NCBI GenBank assembly: GCA_026686845.1
Contig: JAIVEN010000021.1
Span: 24,570,001 to 24,634,000 of the forward strand
Direction: 5' to 3'
DNA length: 64,000 bases
Source: Adenanthera pavonina
Lineage: Eukaryota; Streptophyta; Magnoliopsida; Fabales; Fabaceae
Shown here piece after piece: positions 9,226 through 22,133 of this stretch. Below the pieces are notes generated by a model. The model was not told the origin of the DNA. It saw only the letters and a list, made by a program, of their open reading frames with translations, and did no database searches. The position numbers and the translations under genes were made by a program. Within the stretch, counting starts at the first letter, position 1. Each line of letters begins with the position of its first letter.

Positions 9226-11807
9226 ATTCATTGAAGCCGAAGGATGAAGGAAGTCTCATGGAATGTGATGCCACATCACCAAATGTGCAAAGTAGCATTA
9301 GGGATGGAGTCTCAAAAATCTTCATCAGGGGTCCCTCAAGTTGGTATGATGTTTGCCTTTTAACTAATGATTCCTTTCTTATTGGTTTTGTTAATTAATA
9401 ATTGTTGGCATTTTAATTTCTGCTGGTGTGGTTCATTTTAATACTGCTAAACTTATCATTTCAACTATGCAGAGACAAGGACAGAACCGGGAAATTTGAT
9501 TGAGGGGCGAAATATATACCAAACATAAATATTAATATTTTAAAAATTATTTTTTAATATTTATTAAAGTTAATTTGGACCAAAAATAGTATTTATATTA
9601 ATGTAAAATAAAATTTATTAAAATTATTTTTTGATACAAAAAATTATTAAAATTAAATACTCATGAAACAAAAAAATTATAAAATTATAATAACATAAAA
9701 ATTCTTAAAATAAGAAAAGTTTATACTAAAAGTAATGAATAAATATTAACCGTTAGAATTAATTTCTTTTGTATCAACGAAAATTATGTTAAGTGATAAA
9801 GAATTTAATACCTCTTAAATAAAATATCAAATTTCAGTAAAACAATTCAAAAAAAGATATTTTTTATTTTATAACAAAGTGCTATATTATTAATAAATTG
9901 AGAATATGGTTAAACAAGCCTAAAATAAAATAATTTGTAATTTATAGTCAAACATTTTATTATATTTTATTTGTTTTATAAAACTTATTTTTATAATAAA
10001 AAATTATGTTTTTAAATATTTATGCTTAGCAAGTAATACCTATTCTTTGACACACGAGGAAATTGGAAGCACATAGTCGGCCATGATGAGCTTTTGGGGA
10101 ACATTGGCTGGTAACTTTTCCCAAGGGGGCAAATGTGATGTAATTTTCTTAAAAACCTACCACTATGTGCAGTTTGCTCTCAGGGGTGACTGTCCCTAAA
10201 CCCATAAACGTGGGTCCGTCCATGTGTAGAGAGAATTTAACAAAAAATTTATGCATTCACTACTCTAATATCAATCTATACCTACTCAAATAAGACAGGA
10301 AACTCTCCTTAAAAGTTAGTTAGTAACGTAGTTGCAAAGATTTTCTAGGAAAATTGGTTGGTGTTTTGCATTTAGTGCTGAATGCTTGGGAGCCTACGCT
10401 GGATTTGAGACCGCTTGGTCCATGGGAAAGAACTAATAAATCATCGTGGGCCTTGGGCCCCATTTCTGATTAAAAAAAACGTTGGCTATTGAAGCAGCCC
10501 ATTTAAATACTCTGTAAAGCATATCATGCTATTTAATATAGGGTAGTATGAAATATTCAAGTGGTATGGAATACTTAAGCCTTCATTAATACCGAAGACC
10601 AAGTATGAACACAAAGGTGTATTAAAAAGAAACTAAAAGGTGTATTAAAAAGAAACTAAGGCAACAGTTTGATAGGAAAGAACTCTAATATATACTTAGA
10701 ACCCTCTGCATCACAGTATTTAAGGTCTTGTCATCCTGAGTTGAGTCTATGTCTAGAAAAAACAGTGATATTTTGGTTCTGTTGGATTTAATCAAAATGG
10801 TGTTTTATGTCTATCCATTTTTCTTTCTCTTACTCGGGGATCCATAATTTGAGGGCGTCCGTTTTGATAGTCTTAGAGCTTCTCTAGTGTCATGTGGTAA
10901 TAACTGTATTTTCATTTCTATGTGCTTGATATTAACATTGTACTTTACTTTTCTATCATCTATTCTGATCATAGCCATATGTGTAGAATTTCAATATGAA
11001 ATTTCTTAATTTATTTCAAACACAATGATTGCAATTGCAATTTACAGGAGAATGTCAGTCACAGAGAGTTCAGCTAATCACCCTCAAAAGGAAACAAATA
11101 TGGTTATAAATAAAAATAAAGACTCGGTATTTTAATACTGGTCAATAATCCCTTCTGCTGCAATGTTGCCTCAGCTAGTCAGCTTTGACTAGGAAAGCAC
11201 CTGGAGACTGGAGTGGCTTTGACTACTGACTGCAATCGAACGAACTATTGTTATATATTAATCAAGGAACAAAAATTTCTTGTCTTATATGACTTGTAAG
11301 GATGGTGATAACATCATCCACGCACAAACACTACCAAAAAATTGGAAATTTGTGATAAATTAAGTAAAATTTAAGACATATTTTGGCTTTATGACAGATT
11401 TTGTGAAGAATTTGTGAAATTTCCGTCAACAAATTTGTCACAAAAATTTTGTAACTAATTTTGAGATAGATTTGAGATAACATTGTTTCCGTCCCAAAAT
11501 TCCAGTTTTCTTGTAGTGAAACTAAAACAAATAGAATAACCAGCGCTTGTATATAGCATATATATGCATGTAAATCTAATTAATGATGACACAAATTAAT
11601 GCATAATCTTGCAAGAGCTTTTCTAAAATGAGCAGACAATCATCTGCAAGCAAACAAAAAGATTTAAGAAGGGAGACTATGTCTGATGAAGCTAAGCTAG
11701 AGGAACAACTACGAGATAGTAAATCAGATTCTTCGACAATATTGAACACAACCCCAACTGCTCAGCAAAAGATGGAAGGCATGACTCTGAAGGATGAAAT
11801 ATTGTAG
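9226..11807 (+). CDS. Exon chain of an unrecognised gene (partial, C-terminal part)
   Basis: Three exon-like segments join in phase. Exon 1 is 9226-9343, in the frame containing LKPKDEGSLMECDATSPNVQ and then FIRGPSSW, with donor GTATGA. Exon 2 is 11048-11126, with acceptor TTTACAG, containing RMSVTESSANHPQKETN, with donor GTATTT. Exon 3 is 11616-11807, with acceptor TTGCAAG, containing SFSKMSRQSSASKQKDLRRE and ending ...MEGMTLKDEIL then TAG at 11805-11807. Trp is completed across the first junction (TG|G), and the second junction is phase 0. The product is hydrophilic, rich in Ser, Lys and Glu, with no membrane segment. An upstream segment (9091-9156, VDSYNTERALQKIKRHSS..., ending at a GTAAGT) looks coding but is out of phase with exon 1. 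I do not recognise the family. The first exons are not found, so this may be a pseudogene. Confidence 0.4.
9476..10224. mobile_element. Possible non-autonomous TIR element
   Basis: The left end reads CAAGGACAGAACCGGG and the right end, reverse-complemented, reads CATGGACGGACCCACG, an imperfect inverted repeat. The interior is AT-rich and non-coding. It lies in the first apparent intron of the unrecognised exon chain. No target duplication was confirmed. Confidence 0.35.
11329..11518. mobile_element. 190-bp CACTA-type MITE with AAA target duplication
   Basis: The left end is CACTACCAAAAAATTGGAA and the right end, reverse-complemented, is CACTACAAGAAAACTGGAA. The CACTA terminus is diagnostic of the CMC/En-Spm superfamily, which makes 3-bp duplications. 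AAA flanks both sides (11326-11328 and 11519-11521). The interior has TTTGTGA/TCACAAA-type inverted motifs and no coding capacity, so it depends on a transposase elsewhere. Confidence 0.85.
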
Positions 11808-12950
11808 CCCAATAACACTTGAAAGAAGAGAGCTGTCTCCAATCACCAAAGTTAGATGAGCTTTTGTTCTCTTGTGCCCTTATAAGGTCCATCTTATTGT
11901 TTTCGTAGGACTTGAGGCCATTTCCCTTTTTATTTGAGCATATGGAAGCACTGGAAATGTTTCTGGCTTTCCGCTCAATTAGGAGGATTGTTTTGGTGAA
12001 ATTAGTAGCTAGGTGTCTCATTTACTTTATTTTCATGGGAAACTTCTGGAATTATTTCTCATACAATTTTCTCTAAAATTATTGATGCCGTCTTATAATT
12101 AAAAAGCTAATTTGCCACGATAACTGTAAATGAAAATCAATTTCATCTCTTTTCTCCTCATATTACTAAGACATGTTTGCATTTATGTTGGAACGTATTT
12201 TAAAATTTGATGGAAATTAAAACACTTGAATAACAAAAATTAAATCAACATGATTTTTTTATGAACATCAAGAATATTTTTGATAGGCAAAAACTAATTC
12301 ATTTAAGATATAAAGATGATTGAAGTCAGACTGACTTTATATCCAATAAGGCTTTTTTTAAACATAAATTTTTTTATTGTACCATAAATATAATACCTCC
12401 TTGTAAGGTGAGTTTTAAGCTTAATTTATAAATACCAAAGTTTGGCAAGTATGTGATCAATTGAAAAAAGCTTGGTTGGTGCTCTGACGCAGGATTTATG
12501 GTTAAGTAATAATATATGGTTGAGTAAATTACATTATTGCATTATTTTTTTTTTAAGTTTGACTGTATTATATATACACACACTAAATTCTGTTAATGCT
12601 GGGGAAAGAAACTCTCTAAATATTTTGATATATATGATAGAAATCCCCCACTATAAATACCGTATTTTGTCCATACTTTATACATAAGATTACAGAAAAA
12701 TCAATACAAATTTTCCTTTTAATGTCAATTTAAATGCTATTTTACAAAAATAAAAAATAATAAAAAATAAAACATATGCTCTCAAAATCCAATCATTTTT
12801 AAGGTTTTCAAAAATCATATTCCTTTCTTTTAATCTTATAAATCAATCATATTGTTTGCCTATCTTTTATGATAAAAAAAAAATCCTATCTTTATAGTCT
12901 TAAAAAAAATCCTACCCCTTTATCTTGACTCTTCAAAAATCTTATCTATT
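11808..12950. other. AT-rich DNA, no supported gene
   Basis: There is no coding frame with recognisable content. The 109-codon minus-strand frame at 11692-12021 overlaps the candidate terminal exon on the plus strand and has no family resemblance. Confidence 0.5.
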
Positions 12951-12959
12951 TCGAAAGGA

Positions 12960-13580
12960 GTTAATGTTAAAAAAAAAAAAGAGAGAAACAAAAAAGAAAA
13001 CTAAAAAAAAAAATAATAATAAAAAAATAAAAGAGAAAAAAGGAAATAAAAGAAAACAAGAAAAACTAAAAAAATTTGCATATGAAAAAAAATAATATAA
13101 AAAAATTATTACATTAAAAGGGGGGGGGACTGAGCCCCAAGAAAAACCTAAGCCTATGGCTCAGGCATGAAAGGCTAAAAAAGAATGGAGGGAGCTGCAG
13201 AAGTGGGAATTGGGGGGGGGGGTTAGGAACAGAGGGAGACGTGCACGAGAGATAAAGAAAGCTACAAGGGAGCCAAGCATAGAGGAGGTAGAGAGACGTG
13301 CACAAGAAGGAGAGACAGAGGGGGATGTGCACAAGGAGAAAAGCATAGGGAGGAGGGGCCGAAAAACCCTAAGAAAGAAAAATGAAGAGGAAGCAGGGGT
13401 GAGCGAGCAAACAAATGGGGTGGAATTGCGGCAGTAAGGAATGCACGATGGAGACCAAGGGAGCGAGCAAGAGACAGAGACTCGACCAAGATCCATACAA
13501 GAGAGGGCCGAGGCAAATATGAAGGAGAGAACACTGAGGCAAATTTGAAGAACAGAACGAAAATGAAACAAGGCATCTGA
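12960..13580. repeat. Purine-rich, strand-asymmetric block with G runs
   Basis: The plus strand is almost all purine for about 600 bp. First comes an A-rich part (12960-13100), then a G+A-rich part with G runs at about 13122-13129 and 13213-13222, and repeats of GACGTGCACGAGAG / GACGTGCACAAGA / GGATGTGCACAAG. The long minus-strand frames here (Ser/Leu/Phe/Pro-rich) are by-products of this composition. The block may be the 5' part of the LTR remnant that follows. Confidence 0.6.
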
Positions 13581-16499
13581 GACTCTCTAGAGGTAGTAGT
13601 TTCATATCCTTCTCATTGCCCTTTTGATCCTTCTTAATGTATTGATACGCTCTTTGGTTTTGATCTCTCCTTTGCTGCTTGTTTTTTTCTTGTTTCGACT
13701 TGGATTTCTACTTTGGATGATGAGTATATGAGCTTAGTGATTAAAGACCTGCAGATTTGAGTACATTGAATCATTTCACGGGTATGTGTTTGGGTACTCA
13801 TATTAGTTGATTTGGACAATAATTTCTTTGAACTCAAGCATGGAAGAACATAGGTGTATTAAATCCATTGATTGTGCAGATCTGTAATTAAAGTTTCATA
13901 CTATGGATTTTCTTATGGACCGCTTATGTGCTTCAAACTCTGACTTTCAAATGAAGCTCAGTGTTGCCTTCAAGCTCTCACATTTGATGTTCACGATAGA
14001 ATGGTGAATTAACTCCTGTAGTCATATTTAAAGTGTGCCTTCTAGGTATATGCTAAAATGGTTGTGAGAGTTTATTTGATCAGAAGAGGATGCTTTCCAT
14101 GTATTTAGCCTGTCCCGCATTATTTAAGTCCTTATCATTCTTACTGGGATTTGAGAATGTGAATATCATCTAGTTGAACTAGATTTTTGTGCCCCTGTCC
14201 CATCAAGATCTAAATGGAACCCTTAATTGCATTTTGTGCCTAGAGGCCCACGGGTGCATTTCATATCACTTTGGACTGGCTTGATGTTGAGTATAAATGT
14301 TTTGGGGGGTAGAATAGTTGACGAATGTAATACCTTGATGTGAAAGTTTTGCTTGCTCCTTGTATTGGGATTAGAGTGATGTCATGAATATAAAAGTTAT
14401 GATTTACATTCTACAACTGATCACATAACCATTTTTAATAATCCAAAAGCCCCAACTTCGTTGTTGTACATGTTCATTTGGTTTTGAGTGCCTTGAATGA
14501 TCATCTTAGCATATATAAAAAAAATAAAAAAGGAAAAGATTCAATTTCATTACTCTGAAACGTTTGAGATAATTGTTTACATAAAGGATTTCAAGAGCAA
14601 TGAATGGCCCTTCTTTTGAAAATACAGTTCACTGAACTTTATCATTCAAAGTTACATTCTCAACTTACTGATATGAAGCATTTACTTGAATGCGATTGTG
14701 GAGCTTGTATCAAGTCTATGTGCAAGTTAGGTTGGCTCATTTGAGTCCAAATAACAAGGGTAACCCAGCTAGATTGTATCATGGCTACAATTAGTTTTCC
14801 AATGTATTTGAACAAAGATTTGGGGTATTTTATGATAGTTTATTGATGGAAGTTTTAAGTTGGAAATTAATTCATGTCTTCTTATTTTCTTTTGAGCATC
14901 ACGAGAGCGTGAAATCAAGCTTGAAAAGAGTGAGTCATCCTCATCAAGGCAAGGGAAGAACACAAAGGCAAGCACGAGAGCATCAAGCCAAGCATGGGAA
15001 ATGGATGTTATCAGCTTTGAAGCAAAGAAAGATAAAAGGAAGACATGAGAGTTTGCATCTCATCATCTTATGATTGTGTTTAAGTTATCTGAGTTTGCAC
15101 AGTAACACACACTATCACGAAATCATACATATTTGTAAATATTTGGCATAACATATGTTTTTTTATTGTTCATGGAGGTTTAGAACTTTCGTAGACCTCT
15201 AAAACAATCTCACCATGTAAGCCTACAGGGCTACACAAGTGAATTATGAAGGCACACTTATAATAGGTTCCAATGGCCTTTCCATCCAAAATTTTATTTT
15301 CTCATAAAAATAATAAATGAAAAAAATAATAATAATAGAAATAATTGACTTAATAACCACACCATATGAGGTTTTTAAAACCCACGCAGGTATTCTGGTT
15401 TATTGAATTGTCGCGTGAGATTGTGAATCCACATAGATGTACCAGTCAAACGATTCCTCTTTATGAAAAAACCAGATAACAAATAATAATAATAAACAAT
15501 AATAATATAACAAGTTTTTCAAATTTTATTTTAAAATATCTAATAAAATTATTATATGACATTTTAAAATATAATAAAATCTTTATACCACGAGATTTAG
15601 AACTTCCGCAGATAATTAAGGAATCGATCTATTGGGCATAATTGCGAGTTTGCAACAGGTAGATCGGTTTTTTTTATTTGAAACAAAAAAAGAAAATTTT
15701 CAAAAGTATAAAAAAGTATGATGGTTCTTCAATAGTCAAAAATCAAATAAGAGCATTTTCAAAAATCAAAGAAAAAAATATATTTTCAAACAAAATAAAA
15801 ATAAGAGTAAGTGAGAGGAATTAAATTATTTTTTTACAAATTAAAATGTACCAATTTAATCTCAGAAACTTGTTTTGTTTGCAAAAAGTTAAATTATTTT
15901 CAATTAACTTTCTCTTATCACAAAAATTTTATAATTAAAAATATTAACCAACTAACACGTATTTCTAACCCCGAACTATGTGGATTTTGATCCCCATTAT
16001 AGGGTATGTAAATCTTAGGCTCTAATCCTGAGTCAAGTCCGCCCTTGTAAATAAATAAATATTTTTTCAATTTATTTTCCTAAATTCCTTTTCCTCATTT
16101 TTCCCCAAATTTCCTTAATTTTTAATTTAATTTATTTTCTTTATTTTGTTTTCCAAATTCCCCAAATTTCTTTAATTTCTTTTCTTTTCTACCCTTATCC
16201 TCGCAAGTAAATGATTAAAAGAAAACCAAAATACTTTTTTAAGTCATATTAATTTATACAATCAACTTAAGGTAACCGTTCCTATGAATGGGTGCTGTAG
16301 GGTGTCTAACACCTTCCCCACGCACAATCGACTCCCAAACCTAGTTTTGATTACGTAGACCACTCTTTTCCTCCTTAATTCGATTTCTCAAGATTTTCCC
16401 TCAAAATTTTGGTGACGACTCCTCACAAGTCGATTTTCATTATTCAAAGCCCAATTTGTTCTTTTTTTTCCCTTTCGTCGCATTTTTCCGGGTGCGACA
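13581..16499 (+). mobile_element. LTR remnant, Tat/Ogre-like Ty3/gypsy (left edge uncertain)
   Basis: The right end ends CGCATTTTTCCGGGTGCGACA at 16499, the style of terminus seen in Tat/Ogre-lineage LTRs. Upstream is the usual series for these LTRs: GGTAACCGTTCC (about 16271), GGGTGCTGTAGGGTGTCTAA, ACACCTTCCCCACGCACAA, GACTCCCAAACC and GGTGACGACTCC. The sequence right after 16499 (CCCACCAATTATT) is not a primer site and no gag-pol lies upstream, so this is a solo LTR or an isolated 3' end. The left boundary could lie as far left as the purine-rich block. Confidence 0.55.
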
Positions 16500-19070
16500 C
16501 CCACCAATTATTTTCTGAAGAAGCTAGCTAGTACACATTTTACATAAGATTCTCTATTTAGCATATTAGAAAAATAATTAAATCGATGCTAAAATTCAAC
16601 ATATGATTGTAATTTTATACTTGAAATAGTTAAATAACTATTTTTTAAGAAAAATGATATATTAATAAAAAGATAGTTTTATTGGTAAAAAATAAATTAA
16701 TTTATGGGGGGCATAATGTAACTTTATAAAACAAAAGAGATATTAAGCGTAACTTGATAAACCTTAAAAAAGATTAGTATAATTTATTCTATAAATTTTT
16801 GTGAGCAAACATGTATAGTTTTATATATGTATATTTAATATTATATATAATATTGTTTTGAAGGATTGGAACTGAGTTTGATTGGAAAAAATAAAGACAC
16901 ATGAGAAAATATATTATTTATACGGATACATAATTCTTTTTTAGTTTTTTTGGATTGAATTATTCAGTACGTGTAATCACATTAAACTTTAACTAATTTT
17001 AATAGAGTTAGGTAGTTAGCATCATAAGGGTGATAAATCTCTCATAATGAATATTTAACACAATTGTAAGTCCAAAACTGAAAGGTAAGACTATTAGTTA
17101 AGGTAACACAGCTCTTAATAGAATAACTTTCAATTGGCTGAGCTACATACACTCATATGGATACATATTTCTTTTATGTGAAAGTGGTATACTTCAAGAA
17201 AAGTTATGGCATTTTAACAGCTATTGTTAACTAGCTCTGGAAAAAAAATTGCTAAATAGCGGTTGGGAACATTTTGTTGTGTGAAAAGAAGAAAGAAAGA
17301 AAGATTTCAATTATACAATTAGAATTTAGAAACAAGAAGTAAGGTGTTTTGTCAAGAAGAGAAGCATTAACATAAGCCGTACTCGTTTTCGCAGATGCGT
17401 TAGACAAAAGCATTAACTTGATTTGAATAATTCTAAACTGTCCCAAACATATTGGCTAATTCTGACTCTTACTCCAACCAGAACAAGATACTCTCTTCAA
17501 GAGCAATTGTACTGTGGCCATTTATGTTCACCATGGAGGTGATTAACTCAATATAATCAATTTATTGTTTAGGTGAATGAATAATCACTTGCCGAGTTAG
17601 GTGGAGTGGATTTTTTTACGCCATCAAGAGATGGAGTCGATTTGAAAAAAGAGTTAGGTCATCATTTTTTCCCCTCCTGTGACACGTGCTTATAGTCATT
17701 TCTAAGGGTTATATATAACATGACGAGGAAACTCTAAACTTGTTAAATACCCGAACATGAATTGATCAATAATCTTCAGTTAATTTGCTTGATACGTTTT
17801 GGATGAATGGGACAAAAAGCCTGTGAACTTGGAACCTCAAAGCGGCATCCTCAACTGTTGGTGTCTGTATCTATATATTTTTGAAAGAAAAGGATAAAGA
17901 TGAACCTTTAAATAATGGGCTTATTCGAAGGATATATATGCTATCTGTATGTCTCATACAAGCAGCCATTAGAATTCAGAACCCTATAAGACAAGGCCAT
18001 TTATCTAATAATTTACTTTCGGCCAACCATTATATAATAATAATAATTTGATTTGATGAACTTTATAAACCCCTTCCATATATCGCCCGTGACACACACA
18101 AAACACCATCTCGTGAATTCCCAACATATACGTGTCCCCTCTTCATCCCCTCCTTCGTTTGAACTCAAGCTTAGTACGCAAGCTCTCTTGGATTTTCAGC
18201 ATGATAGGGCTCCATGTGATTATTCGTAATTTTGTGTTTGAACTTTAATACAGAGTCTCTCAGAATTCAACGTTACCTTTCAAAAAAGTGGAGAATATGA
18301 CGCCCCAAAAGAAAAAAAGTGGAGACTGTAAAATATTCTCAGCATGTTACATTTGAAATACATTCAAAACACAACACCAATTAAAATTAAGATAGATATC
18401 GTTATAATTTATACTTTATAATGTACACATAGAGGCGCATGACTGGTATTACTGTACGTCTTGTTCTTTCAATTTTGTAACAACATTTTTATGAAAGAAA
18501 AATTAATCATAATTAGAAATACATATGCTATTTGTAAAAATTAATCTGATATTTGAAGCTGTATTTGACTTTTGACTAATTTAAATTGAGTCATATCAGA
18601 TCTTTAATAGATGAAAATCTCTTAAAAATATTTTTCATATTCATAAAATCTTGAACTTGAGATATTGTATTTAAACAAAGTTTAATCAATTTCAATAGCA
18701 CCAAGAGCCGTTGGGATTACTAAATAGAACTTTCAATTCAAGGGCGGATTTTATTTTATTTAAAATGACGCTTCTAAATTCTAATTGATCCATTTTCAAC
18801 CTGAAGGTAACGCTAGCAGCTCACATGGAAAGAAGTTGTGGGGGAAAAAAAAAAGAAGAAAAGAAATGCCTGGGTTAGATCGGTGGGCATTGGGCAATCC
18901 ATGATGGTTGAACTGGGCCCACACAGGAAGAAACGAACCACTATCGTGGCGCGTGAATTAACCCCATCCGACGTGTCGTTCATTAGAACCACAAACACTG
19001 ATATCACCACTGAGGCTTAGAGATCACGAAAAGAAAAAGCGCACACCAGACCAGAGGCGTCGCCCGTGAG
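16500..19070. other. AT-rich intergenic DNA
   Basis: I see no gene. Reading frames are short and without conserved content. Confidence 0.5.
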
Positions 19071-19076
19071 AGTCCT

Positions 19077-19285
19077 CACGTGACAGGTTAGGACAAAGGG
19101 CGCATGCATTCGGGCCATTCCGTCGTTCTACAGTTTCCATTTTCCTCGTCTATAAATCGCTCCTCTCCCCCACCATTGTTTGTCACAGCTGCATACACCT
19201 TATTACTCCCATCACTTATTCAGATGTAGAAAGGCAACAAGTTCAGCACAAAAGCATCTGCTCATATATACATATCATCAGGTGA
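19077..19285 (+). promoter_or_regulatory. Orphan promoter-like segment (G-box, TATA, possible 5' exon)
   Basis: A G-box CACGTG lies at 19077-19082 within TCCTCACGTGACAGG. A TATA box, CTATAAATC, lies at about 19150-19158. About 30 bp downstream begins a C/T-rich leader that runs to a possible splice donor, ATCATCAG|GTGAAGTG, near 19280. GC content is clearly higher than around it. No coding exon was found downstream before the polygalacturonase gene 3 kb away, so it may drive a non-coding transcript or be the remains of a lost gene. I found no known plant microRNA in the following sequence. Confidence 0.35.
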
Positions 19286-20243
19286 AGTGATCACTAACTC
19301 TCATTGTTTTTCATTTATATATATATATATCTTGTGCATTAATACGTTAGTTATTACGTACCTTTAATTTTAAATTAGATGATGAGAAAAATATACAATG
19401 AGTGAATGTGGAAGCTACTTTTGTTTTCCTTTCTTTCTTTCTTTCTTTTTTTCTTTTCCCTTTTCATTTATGAAAGGGCTTGATCACCCGTGAATAAACA
19501 ATATTCTGTTGTCGCGCACCTGTGCCGCCTGGCTACTTTTGTGTGGCCATAGTTGGAGCTAGCTACACAACAACAAAGAGTCACGAGATTGCTTATTCTC
19601 ACTCCATCACCGCATTCATGACTCGTATTCACACTTCTCTTCTTTATTCTCTCTCGACTACGTACTCTTTCAGCCCCACATTCATTTCCCAAGCTATTGA
19701 TCAATGGCATTTCTTCTTCTTCTTCTTCTTCATTGGGTATATATAGTCACGTGCTTTCGTCATAATGATATATAACTCAATACATATTCATTAAATCACT
19801 GGTTCTTAATTAGCTTGTGAGTGACAGGTCACAAAGTAACAAGCAAATATTTTGAAATGACCCCGATATTAATAAGGGTTATATATATATATATATATTA
19901 TTGAACATGTCTTGAATTAAATAAAACTATGCGGTTTTTCATGTATCGCACGATATTTAAATAATGAGAGTCGAATAACTCGTGAATGGTGTAATGTTGT
20001 CATGAAATGAGATAATAATAATCAATATCTTAGTTATGTTATAGACTTGGTTACTAAATCTGTCAATTCAGTGGAGCCATCGATTCAGTGGAACAATAAT
20101 AAACATTTAGAACTTAACTCTGGTTATATAAAAAAAAAAAACTTAAATCAAATGGGTCATGTGTGGTGCATGGAATTTAAGGTAAGTCATGTTATTTATA
20201 ATTAATGAATAGTAAGGTTGTCAATGGATTTGATTATACATAC

Positions 20244-20277
<34 letters not shown>

Positions 20278-22130
20278 TGATACAACTCCACTCATTACAA
20301 AGGCCGCTACCATGCATTAAGAAAAAATTTATTTTTTTTACTGGCTCATGTATGTGCTAATGATTCTTTTGAATTAATTAAGAAGGTGTTTCCGCCTCTA
20401 TATATCTGCTTAATTATGATGTGTCCATCTTCTTTTTTTTAAAAAATATTTTCCCATATATACTGACGACTTTTCATAAGCTACAGTTTTCTAATTAAAC
20501 TCACAAAGAAATTAAGTGGACAGATAATCCAAAAGAATTCAAATTATAAATATGATTTTGTTAATATATATATATATATGTACACACACATTTTTTATAT
20601 ATGGCTTCTATCTACTCCCTTCCCCCCTCCAGGAAGCTAATATTAGATGTTTAGCATCTACTAAAATTAATCTTGACCTTTTCAGAAAAAAGGTCAAAAA
20701 TATTTTGGCTCCTTATTAGAAAACAACATTGTTATTATTCATTGTATCTGCTAGTATATATTCCCCCCCCCCCCCTCTCCCTATATATATATATTTATAT
20801 ATTTGCAGTGTGCAATGATGGTAAATAATTTCTTTTGTTTATTGACAATGGCGAAAGAATTTTTAAAATTGTTAATTATAAAATTTAAACAGAAGTTGAC
20901 ATAAATTAAAGGTGTGCATGGATTTTTTTTTCCCACTCAATCTTATAATTAACTTTGCAAAATCAATTATTCTAAAAAATTTTTATTCCATTGAACCGGG
21001 GCATGCTACCCACTAAACTCAATATACATTCTTCTTCTTCTTCTTGTTTTTTTTTTACCATATCAATACACCCTGCGGACGAGAGACTAAGAAGATAAAT
21101 TATTCGCGATTGACGTGTGTGTAGTTCAGCTATGATACAAAATGAAATTGTGTTGCAGGCTTTAGCACGATAATCTATAAAACTTGGGCCGCACAAGCTG
21201 AATTTAACAAATATAACAGTAGAAGCAATGCAAAGACTGAGGACATCGAAGCGAGGCTCTTGATAGCATGCACCACAAGCCATTGAACAGTTTACAAAGA
21301 AAAAACGGGTGGGCCGGTTTGACTAGAAATTAGTATCTAATCTGATTCTATCATAAATGAAAATTAAGTAATTTTAGAAACCAATGCGAAGTAGTCAATA
21401 ATAGGTCGATAACCAATATAAAATTGGTTTTGAACAGATTTGATTTTTTTTTTTAAATTTTTTAAATATTTTTTTTATTTTTAAAATAAAATAATATTAT
21501 TTTTAATATTAAGTAGTATTATTTTTATATAAAATTTTTTTTATATTATAATATTATATAAGTGTTATTATAATACATAATTATTAATAATAATAAATTT
21601 ACATAATAAATAATATGAAATAAAATATCAATTAATTATTTTAAATTTAAAATATAATTATAAATAATTAATAACTTATTTAAATTTTAATATTAAGTTA
21701 TAAAACTTATTAATAATATTTTTAATTTTTTATATAATATATAAATTAAAAATTATTAAATTTACTTTTTATCATAAATTAAATATTAATTTTATAGTTA
21801 TAAATAAATATTTTTTATATTTTTTATTTATATTATTTAAAATATATTAATTTATTCCATCTTCTTATGAATCCAGCATTAAATCTTGAATTGGTGTATT
21901 AGGTTGTTGAATGGCGGTTGGATTTAAACTGATCAGAAAGAATTTTTCTTTTTTAAAGAAAAACCATTGAAGAGCAAGAAACCAAGGCAAAAGGCTTCTC
22001 TATTCTCTGCTCCGCATCGCCGTGCGACCTTTTCTCTGTCTCTCTGCGCAAGCTCAGTGCTGGTCCTGCCAAAAGTTGCAACAGAGCCTCCAAAGGTTTC
22101 CATCAGACACTCAAACTTAATCAACCACGG
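19286..22130. other. AT-rich intergenic DNA with simple repeats
   Basis: It holds (TA)n tracts near 19316-19332, 19870-19898 and 20562-20579, a (CATA)n/(TA)n tract at 20234-20278, a C13 run at 20763-20775, and an extremely AT-rich stretch at 21430-21850. No gene is supported. Confidence 0.6.
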
Positions 22131-22133
22131 ATT

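Noticed and set aside
11692..12021. 109-codon minus-strand frame
   Set aside because: It is antisense to the better-supported terminal exon at 11616-11807 and lacks family resemblance.
13114..13605. Several overlapping minus-strand frames of 72-136 codons, rich in Leu, Ser, Phe, Pro and Cys
   Set aside because: They are by-products of the purine-rich plus strand, which has few stop codons in its complement. No conserved domain or codon preference is visible.
19510..19700. Possible microRNA precursor (a stretch vaguely like miR160 and miR156-star)
   Set aside because: The match to known mature sequences is poor and I could not find a pairing arm.
20972..21283. 103-codon minus-strand frame starting MACGACYQEPRF
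   Set aside because: It contains a Lys/Glu tract from a TTC microsatellite and no conserved content. It is probably chance.
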